The notes: generated by a model not told the origin, from the sequence alone. Positions 1 through 12,298 are shown, counted from the stretch's first letter. The stretch: DNA of 64,000 nt from Leguminivora glycinivorella (GCF_023078275.1 NC_062972.1:17501691-17565690), one strand, 5' to 3'. A program made the numbers and translations.

Positions 1-648
1 AACCGATCCAATGTCAGGACGTCGGGTCGGGAGTCAAGGACCTCGGTTACGATTACGACCAACAAGCTACAAGTATTATCATACAAGTGTTGGTTAACAA
101 ATCAGAATTTTAAATGATCAAATCAAGAGTAATACGAAGAAATCTTTTTTTTCTATTGGTACAGCTATAATCGAATCGAACTTGATCCGATATTTTTTAT
201 TAATTAAAAAAAACATACGCTGTAAGTTATGCCACAGCCTTATTGTATGGCCAGAATGACGAGAAGGTAACGACTGCATTATTCAGATGTCATGCTCGCC
301 GTTTGTTCGCTAATTTCAATTTCTCTCAACCTTGCTCTAGTGGCTATCGAGATTCGTCTTAATCAAAGGATTCTCGAGAGCCATACAGTTCCGTACCCCC
401 GTACCAGTTCTACCTATATTAGGTACCTAATACGTACCTAGGTATACCTACCTATACCTACCTATCGATTGCGATAATATCAATTATGCTGCCAAATCCT
501 ATTCAATTATTTCGAAACAAAATTAGCAAACTAACAAGGGCGGATCCAGCTTCGTGCCCAGGGGGGTCACGTGGTCAATGCCCAGGCCCCAGGGAGGGGG
601 GGGGGTCACGTGGTGTATTTGTATGGCCAACCTAGGCTCCGCGCATGC
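1..648. other. No gene seen; TACCTA-rich simple sequence
   Basis: I see no convincing exon on either strand. Positions about 410-465 are a degenerate run of TACCTA/TAGGTA words, a simple-sequence style that recurs across the window. Around 536-620 there is a short G-rich and C-rich stretch with the word GGTCACGTGGT repeated. Confidence 0.5.
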
Positions 649-897
649 AATGTCATTGTTCTGAACGTAAATGCATGATGTTCTTATAAAAATACCCAAG
701 TCCGTATAAGCCTGCCGTTCAGTTTTGAGGAGTAACGTTCTGATGATTATCAGCAGTTCCACTGCACCAAATGTCACTGTTCTGAACGTAAATGCATGCT
801 GTTCTTATAAAAACACAAAAATCACTATATCTATGCCTTTAAGATTTGAGGAGATCCCTTGACTTCTCCAGGATCCCATCATCAGAACTGGGTTTTG
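649..897 (+). repeat. Copy 1 of a 121-bp tandem repeat family
   Basis: About two units of a repeat containing GTTCTGAACGTAAATGCATG, then TTCTTATAAAAATAC, then a CCGTTCAG...GAGGAG segment and CAGCAGTTCCACTGCACC. It ends in GGATCCCATCATCAGAACTG, the same end as the copy at 3.7-4.1 kb. A third, reverse-oriented copy lies in a Dscam intron near 29.3-29.9 kb. Short ORFs here are repeat artefacts. Confidence 0.8.
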
Positions 898-1844
898 GGC
901 TAACCTGTCCTATTTTTTTATTTATTGATGAGATAATTGCCACGATTTAATTGTAAATGCCATAACTGTTACAATTAAATACATAAAAAAACATTATTTT
1001 GTTATAAAATCGTTATTTTTGTATGAAAAGGTGCAACGATTTTTTCAGAAACGATTAACACGTCCCTACATTACACGGAAATGATATACGATTTGCCCTA
1101 GTCGCTAAGAGCAAGAAGAAGTATTGCATAGATTTCATCGAGGGAACCGGCCCCTTCCCCTTCTCTTTGTGGGGAGTAGTCACGTGCGATTTCATGACTA
1201 TTGGGATAAATCGGATCAGTCGCCACAGGTAAAAGTGCAAAGTCGTTGGCCTTACTTATCCTACTGGTCACCAAACACAAATATGACAAAGGTAAAATGA
1301 GCATAGTTTGAAAATTATAAGTTCTAGCTATATACTTCCAAAGACAATATTGTAGAGAATTTTATAGAGAATATACTTCTCTTAAATAGACTTATTGTAT
1401 CTTTTACGGTTTTCATGGAAATATAAAAAAACTGAAAACAGGGATACAAAAGTGGGGGGAAGGAGGGGAAACATTGACACCTCGGCGTGTTTCTACTTCT
1501 ATTTTTTCTTATAACCCTATAAGCTATATACATGCCAAGTTTCATGCTTTCTGCCAGACAGGACTATACATTCATACTAATGCTCCGTTTACGCCCGCAC
1601 AAAATAATTAAACTTTGACATTTCTGATCTCGAACTTTAACGAAGGTTAAATCTACCTACAAGTATGTATTTAGAAAAATTATTCAAAATTCAGATAAAT
1701 ACTTTTGGTGCGTTGTTTCATCCGATACTATTGATGTTGACTGTATACTTACCTACATTATAACATTTATACGTATAATATTACACCTACATAGGTACAC
1801 TCATTAAAACTATTATCCAACCAAATATTGCGTAAGTAGACTAA
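898..1844. other. No gene seen
   Basis: AT-rich DNA. Short open frames on the minus strand near 1,055-1,304 have no domain I recognise and no matching splice partners nearby. Confidence 0.45.
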
Positions 1845-1973
1845 GGGCCAGTTGCATCAACCATATTTGACAGACACATCATCGTCACGCAGCAGACGTC
1901 TGTGGAACTTTCCATACAATTAAATTTAACGAATGCTTTAACGGTGATAGACGGTTTTGGTGCAACTGACCCT
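1845..1973. mobile_element. Short foldback MITE
   Basis: The ends GGGCCAGTTGCATCAACC and GGTGCAACTGACCCT are inverted repeats of each other, about 129 bp end to end. The size and imperfect hairpin fit a miniature inverted-repeat element. No coding capacity. Confidence 0.7.
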
Positions 1974-2650
1974 AAGTAGTTATAATACTAAAGCTCGTCA
2001 GCCGTATACCTTACGAGAACTATTTAGGACAAGGACATACATGTAGTTGACGTAGGTAAGAAGCCTCAATAACAAAACACAACTATCATCGTCTCTAACA
2101 GAAATACGAAAATTTAGCGACCACTTGTGTTGATCTCTCTAGGAGCCAGAAAATTAATGTTCCCATTGATCTGACACACAATACGGATGCTACGGTTCAA
2201 GCTGAATGGTTTCGTGATTTCATCTGACTCTCATCCAATATAACTTGGTCTATTTAAAATGATATCCCATCCCCATTCTGACGGTTATTATAAAGATCTC
2301 TGGGGGAACGGACATCTCATTTTATGTTGGATGCCGTAGTTTGCCATATACGTTTTGACAACCCAGTGGACCGAGATAAAAGGGCACTGAAGTGAATCAA
2401 GAGACTGCTATAGCTATGTTTATGTTATTCTAATACTATATTGAACGTGAATCGAAGTGTGAAAACGAATGCGACGTTTGTATGGAATTGGGGTAGTGAA
2501 TGAGTATATTGAAAATGTGATGTGTTATTTTCGCTGGAACCTTTTGAAAACTGTATCGTTCTAGTACCTATCCGTTGTGTTTGTGTTTATTATGGTAGGT
2601 AAGTATAAGTATGAGTATACTTACCATAATATACCTCTATGTAAGTACAT

Positions 2651-2683
2651 GGACGGACGGACGGACGGACGGACGGACGGACG

Positions 2684-2718
<35 letters not shown>

Positions 2719-2780
2719 GGACGGACAGACAGACACGTCAAACTTATAACACCCCGTCGTTTTTGCGTCGGGGATTAAAA
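2651..2780 (+). repeat. (GGAC)n/(CAGA)n microsatellite with a conserved flank
   Basis: About 85 bp of tetranucleotide repeats is followed by ACACGTCAAACTTATAACAC and CCCCGTCGTTTTTGCGTCGG. The same right flank follows the CAGA tract at 47.9-48.0 kb, and its reverse complement is at 30.83 kb. The microsatellite is therefore part of a dispersed element rather than an isolated slippage tract. Confidence 0.8.
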
Positions 2781-3727
2781 AGATTGATAACATATCTAAT
2801 TTTATGATCTATAGAATTTTATATTACTCTCTTTGCTCTCGACTTCTCTAGTTTCGTTCTCGTATTTTATTTTATATGTGCATTGATAGACAGATAAACT
2901 CAAACTACTGAACGGATTTTCATGTGGTTTTCATCGATCAATACGAGTCTATCTTGAGGAAGATTTTGGTGTATAATTGGTAATGTTTTGTGCAATCCGT
3001 TATAAATAGTCAAATGCCTACTTAATGTAAGAGCTTCGCACTACACCAGGGATTAAACTCTTAACAAGTGTGGCGTCGCGTCACCTACTTATCTTCAGAA
3101 GGGTAACGCGAACAAAGGCCAGGCCACGAACAACAAACAAAGGGCATTTCAATAAATACGAGTAGGCACTCCAGGCTCACGTCACACCGAACTGAATATT
3201 ATTCTACTTAGGTATTCAAAATAAGTTTGAAAGTTTAAACAAGATGTATTTTTTTGTCTAGCTACCTACTTAAGTGTACCTACCTAGAGAGGTTTTCTTG
3301 ACAAAGGTGGAACGGGATGACTGAATCCAAATATATGTATTCATTCCTCGCTTTTGATATCCAGGGACTTACCTACCATATTGCTATGAAATGAAATGTG
3401 CTAGTTTCCGTCCATCCATTGAGATTTTATCCTCTTGATGGAGTTTCAATTTATACCTATAATTTTTAAGAAAAAAAACCGCCGCCTTTGGGATTCTGGT
3501 GAAAGCTTCTTGCCAATGTTGGATTATGTAGAAATGTGTAGGTATTTTTTAAAGCTGCCTTTGATGCTTTAATTATTTAATTGATGGCAACACAAATGAA
3601 TATACGTATACCGTCAAGGTTGTTTCCTCAATTCCTCATGAATCCAATTATAATAAATCGAAGCTTGACAAAATTTGACTTGAAAACTCAATATGCTTAA
3701 CAAACATAACAAATCTCATAACAAATA
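2781..3727. other. No gene seen
   Basis: AT-rich intergenic DNA with scattered TACCTA words. No exon-like open frame with splice signals was recognised on either strand. Confidence 0.45.
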
Positions 3728-4190
3728 AATGTCACTGTTCTGAACTTAAATGCATGCTGTTCTTATAAAAATACCAAAGTCACTATAAGTGTGCCGTTCA
3801 TATTTGAAGAGTTCGGTTCTGATCTTCATCAGCAGTTCCACTGCACCAAATGTCACTGTTATGGACGTAAGTGCATGCTGTTCTTATATAAATGCCAAAG
3901 TCACTATAAGTGTGCCGTTCAGATTTGAGGAGTTCCGTTCTGACCATCATCAGTAGTTCCACTGCACCAAATGTCACACTTCCGTACGTAAATGCATGCT
4001 GTTCCTTTAGATCCCAAGTTCCCTCGATTTCTGCAGGATCCCATCATCAGAACTGGGTTCTGATAAAAATGGGACCAATCTGTATGCAATCAATCAAAAA
4101 AAAATGCAATCAAAAAAAAAATTCCAAATCGGTCCAGTAACGACGGAGATATCGCGGAACAAACATTAAAAAAAAAAGCATACAGACGAA
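3728..4190 (+). repeat. Copy 2 of the 121-bp tandem repeat family
   Basis: Roughly two and a half units of the GTTCTGAAC...TTCTTATAAAAATACCAAAG...GTTCCGTTCTGACC repeat. They are followed by GGATCCCATCATCAGAACTG and then the flank CGGTCCAGTAACGACGGAGA. That flank occurs in reverse complement at 29.27 kb, so the tandem array lies inside a larger mobile unit. Confidence 0.8.
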
Positions 4191-4732
4191 TTGAAAACCA
4201 CCATCCTTGAGAGATTTGAGGCGGCGGTTAATAATTCCCTACTTGCACCTAGATATTTTTTTAGACAACAAGGACTTCACTAAGCACTTACCTACTTGCA
4301 GATACGCAGGAAAATATGTTTACAGTGATGAAAACTAGCACAATGATTCCACCTAACTATGAATAAGATACGAACTTTGCGTAGAGCGGTGTGACGGAGC
4401 TCTATCACAGAGTTAAAGCCTCTCCACACGGCCCGCGTCAGCCCCAGATTATTTATCGCCGTTATTTATTTACCGCGTGTGAACGCGCCTTTGTTGAATA
4501 AATGCGGTAATAGATTTTGCGGAAATAGTGACTAGTGGGTTGGGTTTGGCTCTTTTATATCCGATGCGATTTTTCAATCAAGCGTGCGTTGTTAGACCAG
4601 AGCTATGCGTGCAATCAGCGACATCACCACATCACATCGATACATTTCAAATAAATGTGAAATTCAATTCAAGTGTATATTCGAAATTGTTTAAGATTAG
4701 GTATCTAGTAATAAAACCAACGGTATTAGGTA

Positions 4733-6487
4733 GTGGAGTTAAATTGGTTTCAAGCTGGATACAATTTGTTTGTCTTCCCGATATCTATAGTACAGTCGAG
4801 CAAAAATCCCTGTATCCCTGATACCGTCTATTTAGATAATGACACGGCAAATGATGTTAATGATGGACTTAGCACGGCTAACTTATTTAACAAATTTTTT
4901 CACTCTGTATTCGAACCGATGCAGTCTCCTACATCTAGTGTCAATAGTCCTCAAACCTGTATCATCAATAACATTCGAATCAACGTTCCTTTAGTGGAAA
5001 AATACCTTAAAAATTTGAATGAGTCAAAAGGGAGCGGCCCTGATGAGATTCATCCGGTATTTTTGAAACGCTGCAGCAGGTCACTCGCATTACCTGTATG
5101 TTTACTTTACAGTATGTCTCTTAGATCTGGATCCTTGCCGAGGGTTTGGAAGAAGTCTATTGTTGTACCCATTTATAAAAACGGAGATAAACATAACATT
5201 AGGAACTATCGTAGCATCTCTAAGTTATCAGTACTCCCAAAACTTTTAGAAAAAATAATTTATGACACACTATACCCAACAGTAAGGCCTATGTTGATAG
5301 CGCAGCAGCATGGTTTTATTGATAAGCGTTCAACTGAATCAAATTTATGTGAGCTACTTGACTATGTCTTAAATGCAATGAACAACAACTCTCAAGTAGA
5401 CGCAGTCTATACAGATTATTCAAAGGCTTTCGATAAAATCTCGCATTCTGTGTTATTACATAAACTTCAAAACTTCGGTATTCATGGAGACTTGTTACGT
5501 TGGCTTACGTCGTACTTGCGTGACAGAACTCAGGCAGTTACCATTAAAGGATACACCTCTAGTTTCATCCCTATCACATCTGGAGTACCTCAAGGCTCTC
5601 ATTTAGGACCACTTTTGTTCAATATATATATTAATGATGTTATTCACTGTTTTTCTCACTCCAAAGTACTACTTTATGTGGATGATACAAAAATTTATAC
5701 TGTAGTGAAATCCGAAACTGACTGCCTAAATTTGCAGAATGATCTCAATAGATTAAATAATTATTGTATGTCAAATCATCTTTATTTAAACATAGATAAA
5801 TGTTCGATTATTACTTTTACGCGAAAGCCTAATCCTATTAAGTTTAATTATAATATAGGTAACCAGAATTTAACTAGAGTCACTGAGATAAAAGATTTAG
5901 GTGTATATTTGGATAGTGAAATTCAATTGGTAACTCACATTAATAAAATAACTTCTAAAGCCTATAAAATGCTTGGTTTTATTTTTAGGCAAAGTAAAGA
6001 TTTTAAAAGTCCAACAACGTTATGTTTTCTTTTTAATGCGTTTGTAAGGCCGCACTTAGAATATGCATCCATAGTCTGGAATCCTCACTTTTTAGTCCAT
6101 ATTAGCTCAATAGAGAAAATTCAAAAAAAGTTTATCAATCGTCTGAAATATAAATTCAAAACTTCGAAACTTAGTATGGATACCCTACAAGTAAGAAGAG
6201 AGAAGAGAGATATAACGTTTTTGTACAAACTATTAAATAATTTAATTGATTCGGAATACCTAGTCAGCAAAATATCATTAAGATGTCCTAGTTCTCGAAC
6301 ACGGTCCACTGGCTTGTTATCCGTTCCATTTAGTACAAAAAGGTACGTGAACAATAAGTTTTTGGCACGAGTCTGTAAAACATACAATGATAAATATTCC
6401 CAAATTGATTTATTTCAGCTTAATTATAACAGATTTGTTTCTGTCATCAAACAGTTTAGATTAGAAAATAATGTTAATAATAGGTAG
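4733..6487 (+). CDS. Non-LTR reverse transcriptase (LINE ORF2, C-terminal two thirds)
   Basis: An uninterrupted 584-codon frame. Reverse transcriptase blocks appear in order: GPDEIHPVFLKRC, the VWKKSIVVPIYKNGD and NYRSIS region, QHGFIDKRST, the catalytic VYTDYSKAFDKI block, SGVPQGSHLGPLLFNIYIND, and the catalytic LLYVDDTKIY. They are followed by the thumb and C-terminal region (KDLGVYLDS, FVRPHLEYASIVWNP). The YxDD box has Val where most LINEs of this type have Ala. The style is closest to the CR1/Jockey group by memory. The first roughly 30 residues look unlike LINE protein and may be host DNA upstream of the truncation, so the listed start is only the first Met of the frame. The frame is open, but the missing endonuclease makes it non-autonomous. 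Confidence 0.85.
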   Translation: MELNWFQAGYNLFVFPISIVQSSKNPCIPDTVYLDNDTANDVNDGLSTANLFNKFFHSVFEPMQSPTSSVNSPQTCIINNIRINVPLVEKYLKNLNESKGSGPDEIHPVFLKRCSRSLALPVCLLYSMSLRSGSLPRVWKKSIVVPIYKNGDKHNIRNYRSISKLSVLPKLLEKIIYDTLYPTVRPMLIAQQHGFIDKRSTESNLCELLDYVLNAMNNNSQVDAVYTDYSKAFDKISHSVLLHKLQNFGIHGDLLRWLTSYLRDRTQAVTIKGYTSSFIPITSGVPQGSHLGPLLFNIYINDVIHCFSHSKVLLYVDDTKIYTVVKSETDCLNLQNDLNRLNNYCMSNHLYLNIDKCSIITFTRKPNPIKFNYNIGNQNLTRVTEIKDLGVYLDSEIQLVTHINKITSKAYKMLGFIFRQSKDFKSPTTLCFLFNAFVRPHLEYASIVWNPHFLVHISSIEKIQKKFINRLKYKFKTSKLSMDTLQVRREKRDITFLYKLLNNLIDSEYLVSKISLRCPSSRTRSTGLLSVPFSTKRYVNNKFLARVCKTYNDKYSQIDLFQLNYNRFVSVIKQFRLENNVNNR

Positions 6488-6792
6488 TTTTTTCTTTCTT
6501 TCTCCCCACTTTTTATTTTTTACTTTGATAAACCTAAACAAAATTTTGTAATGCATGTTATTAGTTGTTAATCAATCATTAACACCTGTCTGTTTGTCCT
6601 GCTAGATTGTAATATATAAGTACAGTGCACTACTGATGTACAACTTTCTAAATAGGTATAGTTTTTCAGAGCAAAGGAATTGTGTATTAGCTTATAAGTG
6701 GAAACTGTTTTGGCTCATGATTTATTGACTATGTTTAACTTTTTGTTAATACAAATATGCTGTTTGTTTCCCAAATAAAGAAAAAAAAAATG
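4733..6792 (+). mobile_element. 5'-truncated non-LTR retrotransposon
   Basis: The element is recognised by its reverse transcriptase frame and a 3' tail that ends AAATAAAG followed by a short A run near 6,775-6,790. No apurinic endonuclease domain, first ORF or long terminal repeat is present, so this is a 5'-truncated LINE copy. The exact 5' junction is not visible; recognisable LINE protein starts around 4,820. Confidence 0.85.
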
Positions 6793-7384
6793 TGGTGAGC
6801 AAAAATGAGACACCAAGGTCGATTTCCGCTTGCAATAATATTGTGTCAGTGACAATTGCTCTGTCTATACATGATATTTTATTTACGTCATGCCATGGCC
6901 ATGTGTGAAGTCAACCTTAGCGACCGTTAGAGCTCAAACTGGTAGACCACTTTGTTGGCCTAATTATTACATTATGATGAGTGATTACTAAGATGCCTAC
7001 TATTTTCGAACACTTTCGCACCTTTTAACTGTTCGCCATCACTTCGTCATATATATCATTATTTTGTAAATTTTTGTCTTTCCCATCACGGAAACCATTG
7101 GGTAACTTTGTCAATATAAAATTATAAATTATTGTTAGGTAGGAAAGTAGGTACAATGGTTTTTCTACACACTACAAAGTTAAGTAACACAAACATACAA
7201 TTGAAGTTCATTTAATCACCCAAACCAGTGGGATAGATAGTCCAATATACAACTTTTCTGATTTCTAATTTCTTCGTATACCGCGTACAATTAATTTGTG
7301 CCTATCGCTCGTTATGAATTCCTACTGGCAGTGATGCGGCAGTACAGTACCAGATACTTATCTTATACTTTTAAACGAGCAATT
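6793..7384. other. No gene seen
   Basis: AT-rich intergenic DNA between the LINE tail and a TTTA microsatellite at about 7,389-7,430. No exon recognised. Confidence 0.45.
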
Positions 7385-7429
7385 CTTGTATATTTATTTA
7401 TTTATTTATTTATATATATATTTATTTAC

Positions 7430-7856
7430 ACTGACGATCTCGGAAACCGCTCTAACGATTTCGCAGAAATTTGTTATGTGGGGGTTTTTGGGGGTGAAAA
7501 ATCGGTCTAACTTATCCTTAGGTCCCGGAAAACGCGAATTTTCGAGTTTTCATGAGTTTTTCTTCGCGCGCCATCTCGTGTGCAGTAGTTGTACTGTTAA
7601 GACAGAATTCTTTCGGTTGATGTAAGTACTATTTATTGCAAACACTAGATGGCGACACAGGTCAAGGCTAAAACGAATAGAAAAATACACTATTTGAGTT
7701 TTTGTGGCGAAATGCGCGCCATCTCGTGTGGAGTAGTTGTGTTGTTAAGGCTGAGAATTCTTTCGCTCGATGTAGGTACTATTCATTTTTGAACTAGATG
7801 GCGACACGTCAAGGATACGAAACAGAACCGAGCGAAGCTCGGTTGCCCAGATATTG
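7430..7856 (+). repeat. Repeat element with an internal 148-bp duplication
   Basis: The block GCGCGCCATCTCGTGTG...ACTAGATGGCGACAC occurs twice, starting at 7,566 and 7,714. The element ends in the small hairpin ACCGAGCGAAGCTCGGT followed by TGCCCAGATATT. A 3' hairpin is compatible with a Helitron-type end, but I cannot prove the superfamily. Confidence 0.65.
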
Positions 7857-8104
7857 TAATATAATTAAAAAATACATACAAAATAATATCTGAAAATAAT
7901 ATTACCGTGAGAATAATAATTTGAATTTTTCAAAGAAATCATATCAGAAAAAAAAAAGTATCCGACTAGATCAAGATGAAATTGAAAAACGGTACCTACC
8001 TAAAGGCTCTTGGAGACGCGATTTCACTGGTGGTGTTGAACGCAATTTTTAAATACTTACAAGCAGCAAACATACACTCATCTTCCACTATTAATTAAAT
8101 ACTA

Positions 8105-8246
8105 ACCCCCTTATTCATAAACGTTCACTAAAGTTATCAAGCCGATAAAGTTCGTCTGTCCCTTTCTATCACACCAATACGTCGGAAAGGGACAAACGAA
8201 CTTTATCGGCTTGATAACTTTAGTGTACGTTTATGAATAAGGGGGT
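8105..8246. mobile_element. Near-perfect hairpin MITE just past the Uchl5 stop codon
   Basis: The left arm begins ACCCCCTTATTCATAAACG and the right arm ends CGTTTATGAATAAGGGGGT. Inside the arms, AAAGTTATCAAGCCGATAAA pairs with its reverse complement. The loop is only about 20 bp. It lies 17 bp beyond the Uchl5 stop codon, so it is in the 3'UTR or at the polyadenylation region of that gene. Confidence 0.85.
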
Positions 8247-8263
8247 AAAACTTCATTACATTC

Positions 8264-11191
8264 CTATGTCTTAATCTTTTTCGGCCCCTTTTTGGCCGCG
8301 CGCTCCTTCGCCTTTTCCAATAACGGTGTCAATTTCTTCTCTTCGGCCAAAATCTTGAGCAGCTGCACTATAAACGGTATGTAGTTGTGTTTTCTCCGGG
8401 CCATCTCCTGCTGGTACTTGGCCATCTTGACGTCCTCGTATTCTATGAGCATCCTGAGCCGGGGTATCTCGTTCTCTACTTCTTCAGAGTGCATGCCCAT
8501 CATCTGTGACTCGTTGAGAAGTTCCTCCAGCTGGCGTTCGTAAATCATCTTCCGGTCGGATACTAAGGCCATTAGGTTGAAGTGGATCTCGCCTTCTGTG
8601 TAGCTGTAACAAATTGTAAAATGTAATCCTAGCAAGTAAAATAATATTTTTACTGACGATTTTAGGGCGGTTTCGGACTAGCGTTTTATAAACGAGCGTC
8701 AAATGTAAGGAAAAGTAAAGCGTTAAAATAAAACCAAATCTAGGGCAATGTAACGCATGTATAAGCTTGTAACACAAAATCAACCGTATGATACACCTGT
8801 GTATAAATATGCCAATCTGAAATAGCTCTTCCAAATACAGAATCGTAAAAATAAACAGCCCCTATGCCATATCCAGTTCATATAGAACACGCGACTATCA
8901 GTGAGCTACTATTGTAGAGCCATTACCAAGTCAGCGTCCAACAAACCATAATCGAGGGTTTATTGGTGAAACCCGATAAGTTGAGCAAACTGGTTTTTGA
9001 AATTCGAACTATGTGCAATTTCCACAATGTTGTTATTTCAAGGACAAATAATCTCGATTTATCGGGTTTTACCAGTAAACCCTCGCATTTTTATCCGAGT
9101 CTTTCAATGATAGTAGTGGTACACTTACATGTTGATACGCTTCATAATGATAGGCCGGACGAAATCGAGCCAGTCTTGCTCCGGGGCGATGGGTCCGTGG
9201 TCGATGGGGCCCTCGCGAAGACCGTCCAACTCATACAGCCGCCCGTCGATAGGCATGTAACCGATGAAGTGATACACGTCGTCATCCTAAAATCATATGA
9301 CTGTATAAATTTCTTTTACGTCGAAAGATAAAATTATAAATCATATTGCCTACTAAAACAAAATGAATTAGACTATAAACAAAGTCAGAACATGATACCA
9401 ACCTTAGAAGCCATTTTTTGATCAAACTCAAAGTGCATGTATGGTGACATCGAGTTATGCGCCATACGGATGGTCTGCGAATTGCTCAGTGTCAGGCCTC
9501 TCATACGAGGGTCGAATGACATACTGAACTCCTTTAGCTTAGTCAGTTCAGGGCCAATGTCCACATCTGGATGAGTGCAGTTCAGAAGTAAGCTGACTAC
9601 AGCTTGGGTAGCACAGGCATTGTTAATTACCTAAACATATAAAAATGTGTATAAAACTTTGAAAAGCAGAGAACTGACTTGTGTAAAGTAATAAATCAAA
9701 TTATGTGGCTTATGAACAAAAGTTATGAAAGTAACTCATGTTTAGCCCCACAACTAACTTTACACTCAAACTTAATGTACTTGTCACATTCAATTTGTTC
9801 ATGTTTTAGCCAAATTAAACTTACCTGTTTAGCAAAGTAGATTTTATCAAGGCGGTTGTCTGTCACAACTGGGCCAGCGGGTTCCTCATGTTGTAAGAAT
9901 TTGAAGAGGAATATGAGTCCATGAACGGGTCTGAAATACACATATAGTTGGTAAGGGTGTTTTAAAAAAAAGGTGTGTAAGTAGGTACAAGTTTTTAAAA
10001 GGTCTTCAAAAATAATATATAGGTACCTATGTATAATAAATTAATAATAATGGAACTCAAGCTACGTTTTCAGACATATTAAAATGACTAAGGTGTCCAA
10101 AAATATCTGAATAAGCCATTTTTACTTTTTCATAATAGAAGATATCTAATGTCCCAGAGCTGTAAGAACCTCTTTTTGACACATTACAGCGTCCACAATA
10201 CGTAAACTCGCGCAACCTAATAAAATTTTAAATAAAATTCTGTAATAATATTTAAAAAAATCAAGCACTTAAAAACAATATTTCGCTTACTTTAAACATA
10301 ATCTAACACATGTTACATTTTTGCGGATCTTCGTTAGTGAGTATTTTACGATATTAATTTATCACGCAGGATTTACTTATTATGTCATTTATCATTCATT
10401 TTTATTTTTAAACTAGGGCTGTGGCAGAGTCTGTCATTTCGATTCAAATTACATTTCAGTAAGTTGATAGAAATCATATATTTGTTTAAGCGCCTCCTTG
10501 TACATAGGGCCTAATCGATTCAACCAATTCGAAATTAATCGTTAGATTTGGCAAACGATACGTTTTAGCCACATCGCAACATACTTCAAAACAAATGTGT
10601 CAAAAATGTGAACTTATAAATCCGGGACAATATATATTTCCCATCATAGAACAATAGTGTTGATATTATTGATTATTTGTGAACACCTTAAGCCGTTAGC
10701 TGATGAGCATTATTTACCTGAGATTTTCAAAAATTCCTTCATCCATGGTCCATAGTTCTTCTACTTGTACACCTTTCGCACCTGTGGTAATATATTTTTT
10801 TTAAATTTTGTTATATTAAATTCTATGTACAGTCAGGCAAAGAAGTGGTTTATCACTTGAAACTATTGCAACACTCCAGTTTCCTCTTGTCAAACCACGC
10901 ACTACATTTCGCTACAATATTGGTATCTTTCGCTTGCTCTGGTGTCAATACTGACATGTGCGGTTAAACAACAACTTTGCTCCCTTGAATGCATAAATCT
11001 TACTCAAGTGAAGGTGTTAGTGAATATGTCTGTCTTAAAGCCTTGGTAGGGCTACGCAACAGAATATAATTCATACAATTATTCATAAAGTAAACTATAT
11101 TATTTATTTTATATTTACCAAATTTTTTTATAAGTTGTGTGAATACTCCTGGGTCACTCTCAATCAAGCACCAGTCTCCTGCAGATTCCAT
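8264..11191 (-). CDS. Uchl5: Ubiquitin carboxyl-terminal hydrolase L5 (UCH37), six exons
   Basis: Cysteine deubiquitinase of the 26S proteasome (through Rpn13/ADRM1); in other animals it also joins INO80. Exons: 11191-11119, 10781-10718, 9930-9825, 9630-9403, 9286-9129, 8603-8264; all junctions keep frame and give 322 residues, against about 329 in human. The N-terminus MESAGDWCLIESDPGVFTQL matches the family. The catalytic residues are visible: Gln81 and Cys87 in AKQ/VINNACATQA, His163 in DDVYHFIGYMP, and Asp178 in LYELDGLREGP. The C-terminus has the helical RRKHNYIPFIVQLLKILAEE region and a Lys/Glu-rich tail, which in the family bind Rpn13. An acceptor just upstream of the ATG (AG at 11,204-11,205) implies a 5' untranslated exon. 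The gene looks intact and functional. Confidence 0.95.
8953..9085. mobile_element. Foldback MITE in Uchl5 intron 5
   Basis: CGAGGGTTTATTGGTGAAACC and the reverse complement of GGTTTTACCAGTAAACCCTCG form the arms. ACCCGATAAGTTGAG pairs inside with CTCGATTTATCGGGT. It sits entirely in the 525-bp intron between exons 5 and 6. Confidence 0.75.
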
Positions 11192-11880
11192 TATGGCGAA
11201 TTTCTGTAAAAAAATAATAAACAATGTCATGTCCTTACAATATATGTAGTACCTACCTCTAGTCATTTAGCAAAATCAACATAACCTCTATTCCCGGTTA
11301 TAAATTAATATACTGAATTATATATTAATACGCCGGTGCACGTATTCTTGTAACCTTAGTCATAACATAATTTATTATAGATTTGCTTAGTAGACAAAAC
11401 AAACCACCTTGTAATTATATTAATACAAAAATGCACTTATTTACTAAAGAGCGGGTATAACACTGATTAAATTAAGAAAGCAACACTAATAATTACTGAC
11501 TTGAAACTTTGGCCGTGAAGAAGATATATTTCACTGCTTCTTTAAAATACAACTGGTTAGATAAAAAAAACACACGGGTAATTAGCCAAAATAAACCAAA
11601 CCTTTTGCAAGTCACGTCTTTAAACACAATCACAACGCAACGCAACGTCAAATATTTTGACATGTACATTACAAGTACAAACCAACCTAAACTACATAGA
11701 GTTATGATAAAGAAACCACTGAAAACTAGATCGAATATTGTAAGTAATAGAGTATTATTTTCTCTGCCTTTAGATAATGCCTATGACGAAAACTGAATCC
11801 ATTTGCCGCAAACAAGCGTCCGCCATCTTTACGTTTCGTTGCGCGCGCAGTCATTTCATTGACTCGCATCGCATCACACA
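11192..11880 (-). promoter_or_regulatory. Uchl5 5' untranslated region and likely promoter
   Basis: The first coding exon is preceded by a splice acceptor at 11,204-11,205, so transcription starts further upstream on the minus strand. The only GC-richer patch is about 11,810-11,875, containing GCGCGCGCAACGAAAC followed by a possible donor GTAAAG. This is a reasonable place for the promoter and first non-coding exon. This is inference from base composition and splice words. Confidence 0.4.
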
Positions 11881-12298
11881 TTTTCTTTGTTTTTGTTTCA
11901 TGTAAATTTTATTTTAAGATAGGTACATGTCTGTATATAAATATTTTAGTACTGTATAGTATACCATTTTTTGTACGTCGATGTTATTAATATCAAGTAT
12001 ACAAATTTTATTAGAAAATCCAATCTTCCAAAACTGTGCGAAAAGAATTAGAATTTTTTTTTAAGTTTTGAAGTTTGATGAATTTAGGACTTAGGTATGG
12101 GACACGGAAGTATAATACTAAAGCAGTATGGCTGTTTGGGATCATATCCTGGGATTCCTGGGTCTTTGAAACTGTTTACGATGAGAAGGTTTCAAAATGA
12201 ATGACCATTGGGGGCATTGGGCCAAGACGACCAAATATAATACAGATTTGAGATTTTAATCATTTCTCATTTCCAACCCAAAAATCCCTACTCAGAGT
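11881..12298. other. No gene seen
   Basis: AT-rich DNA upstream of Uchl5 with no recognised exon. Confidence 0.45.

Noticed and set aside
2577..2807. 76-codon frame with DGRTDGRTDRQTDRQ repeats
   Set aside because: Translation of a GGAC/CAGA microsatellite belonging to a dispersed element, not a gene.
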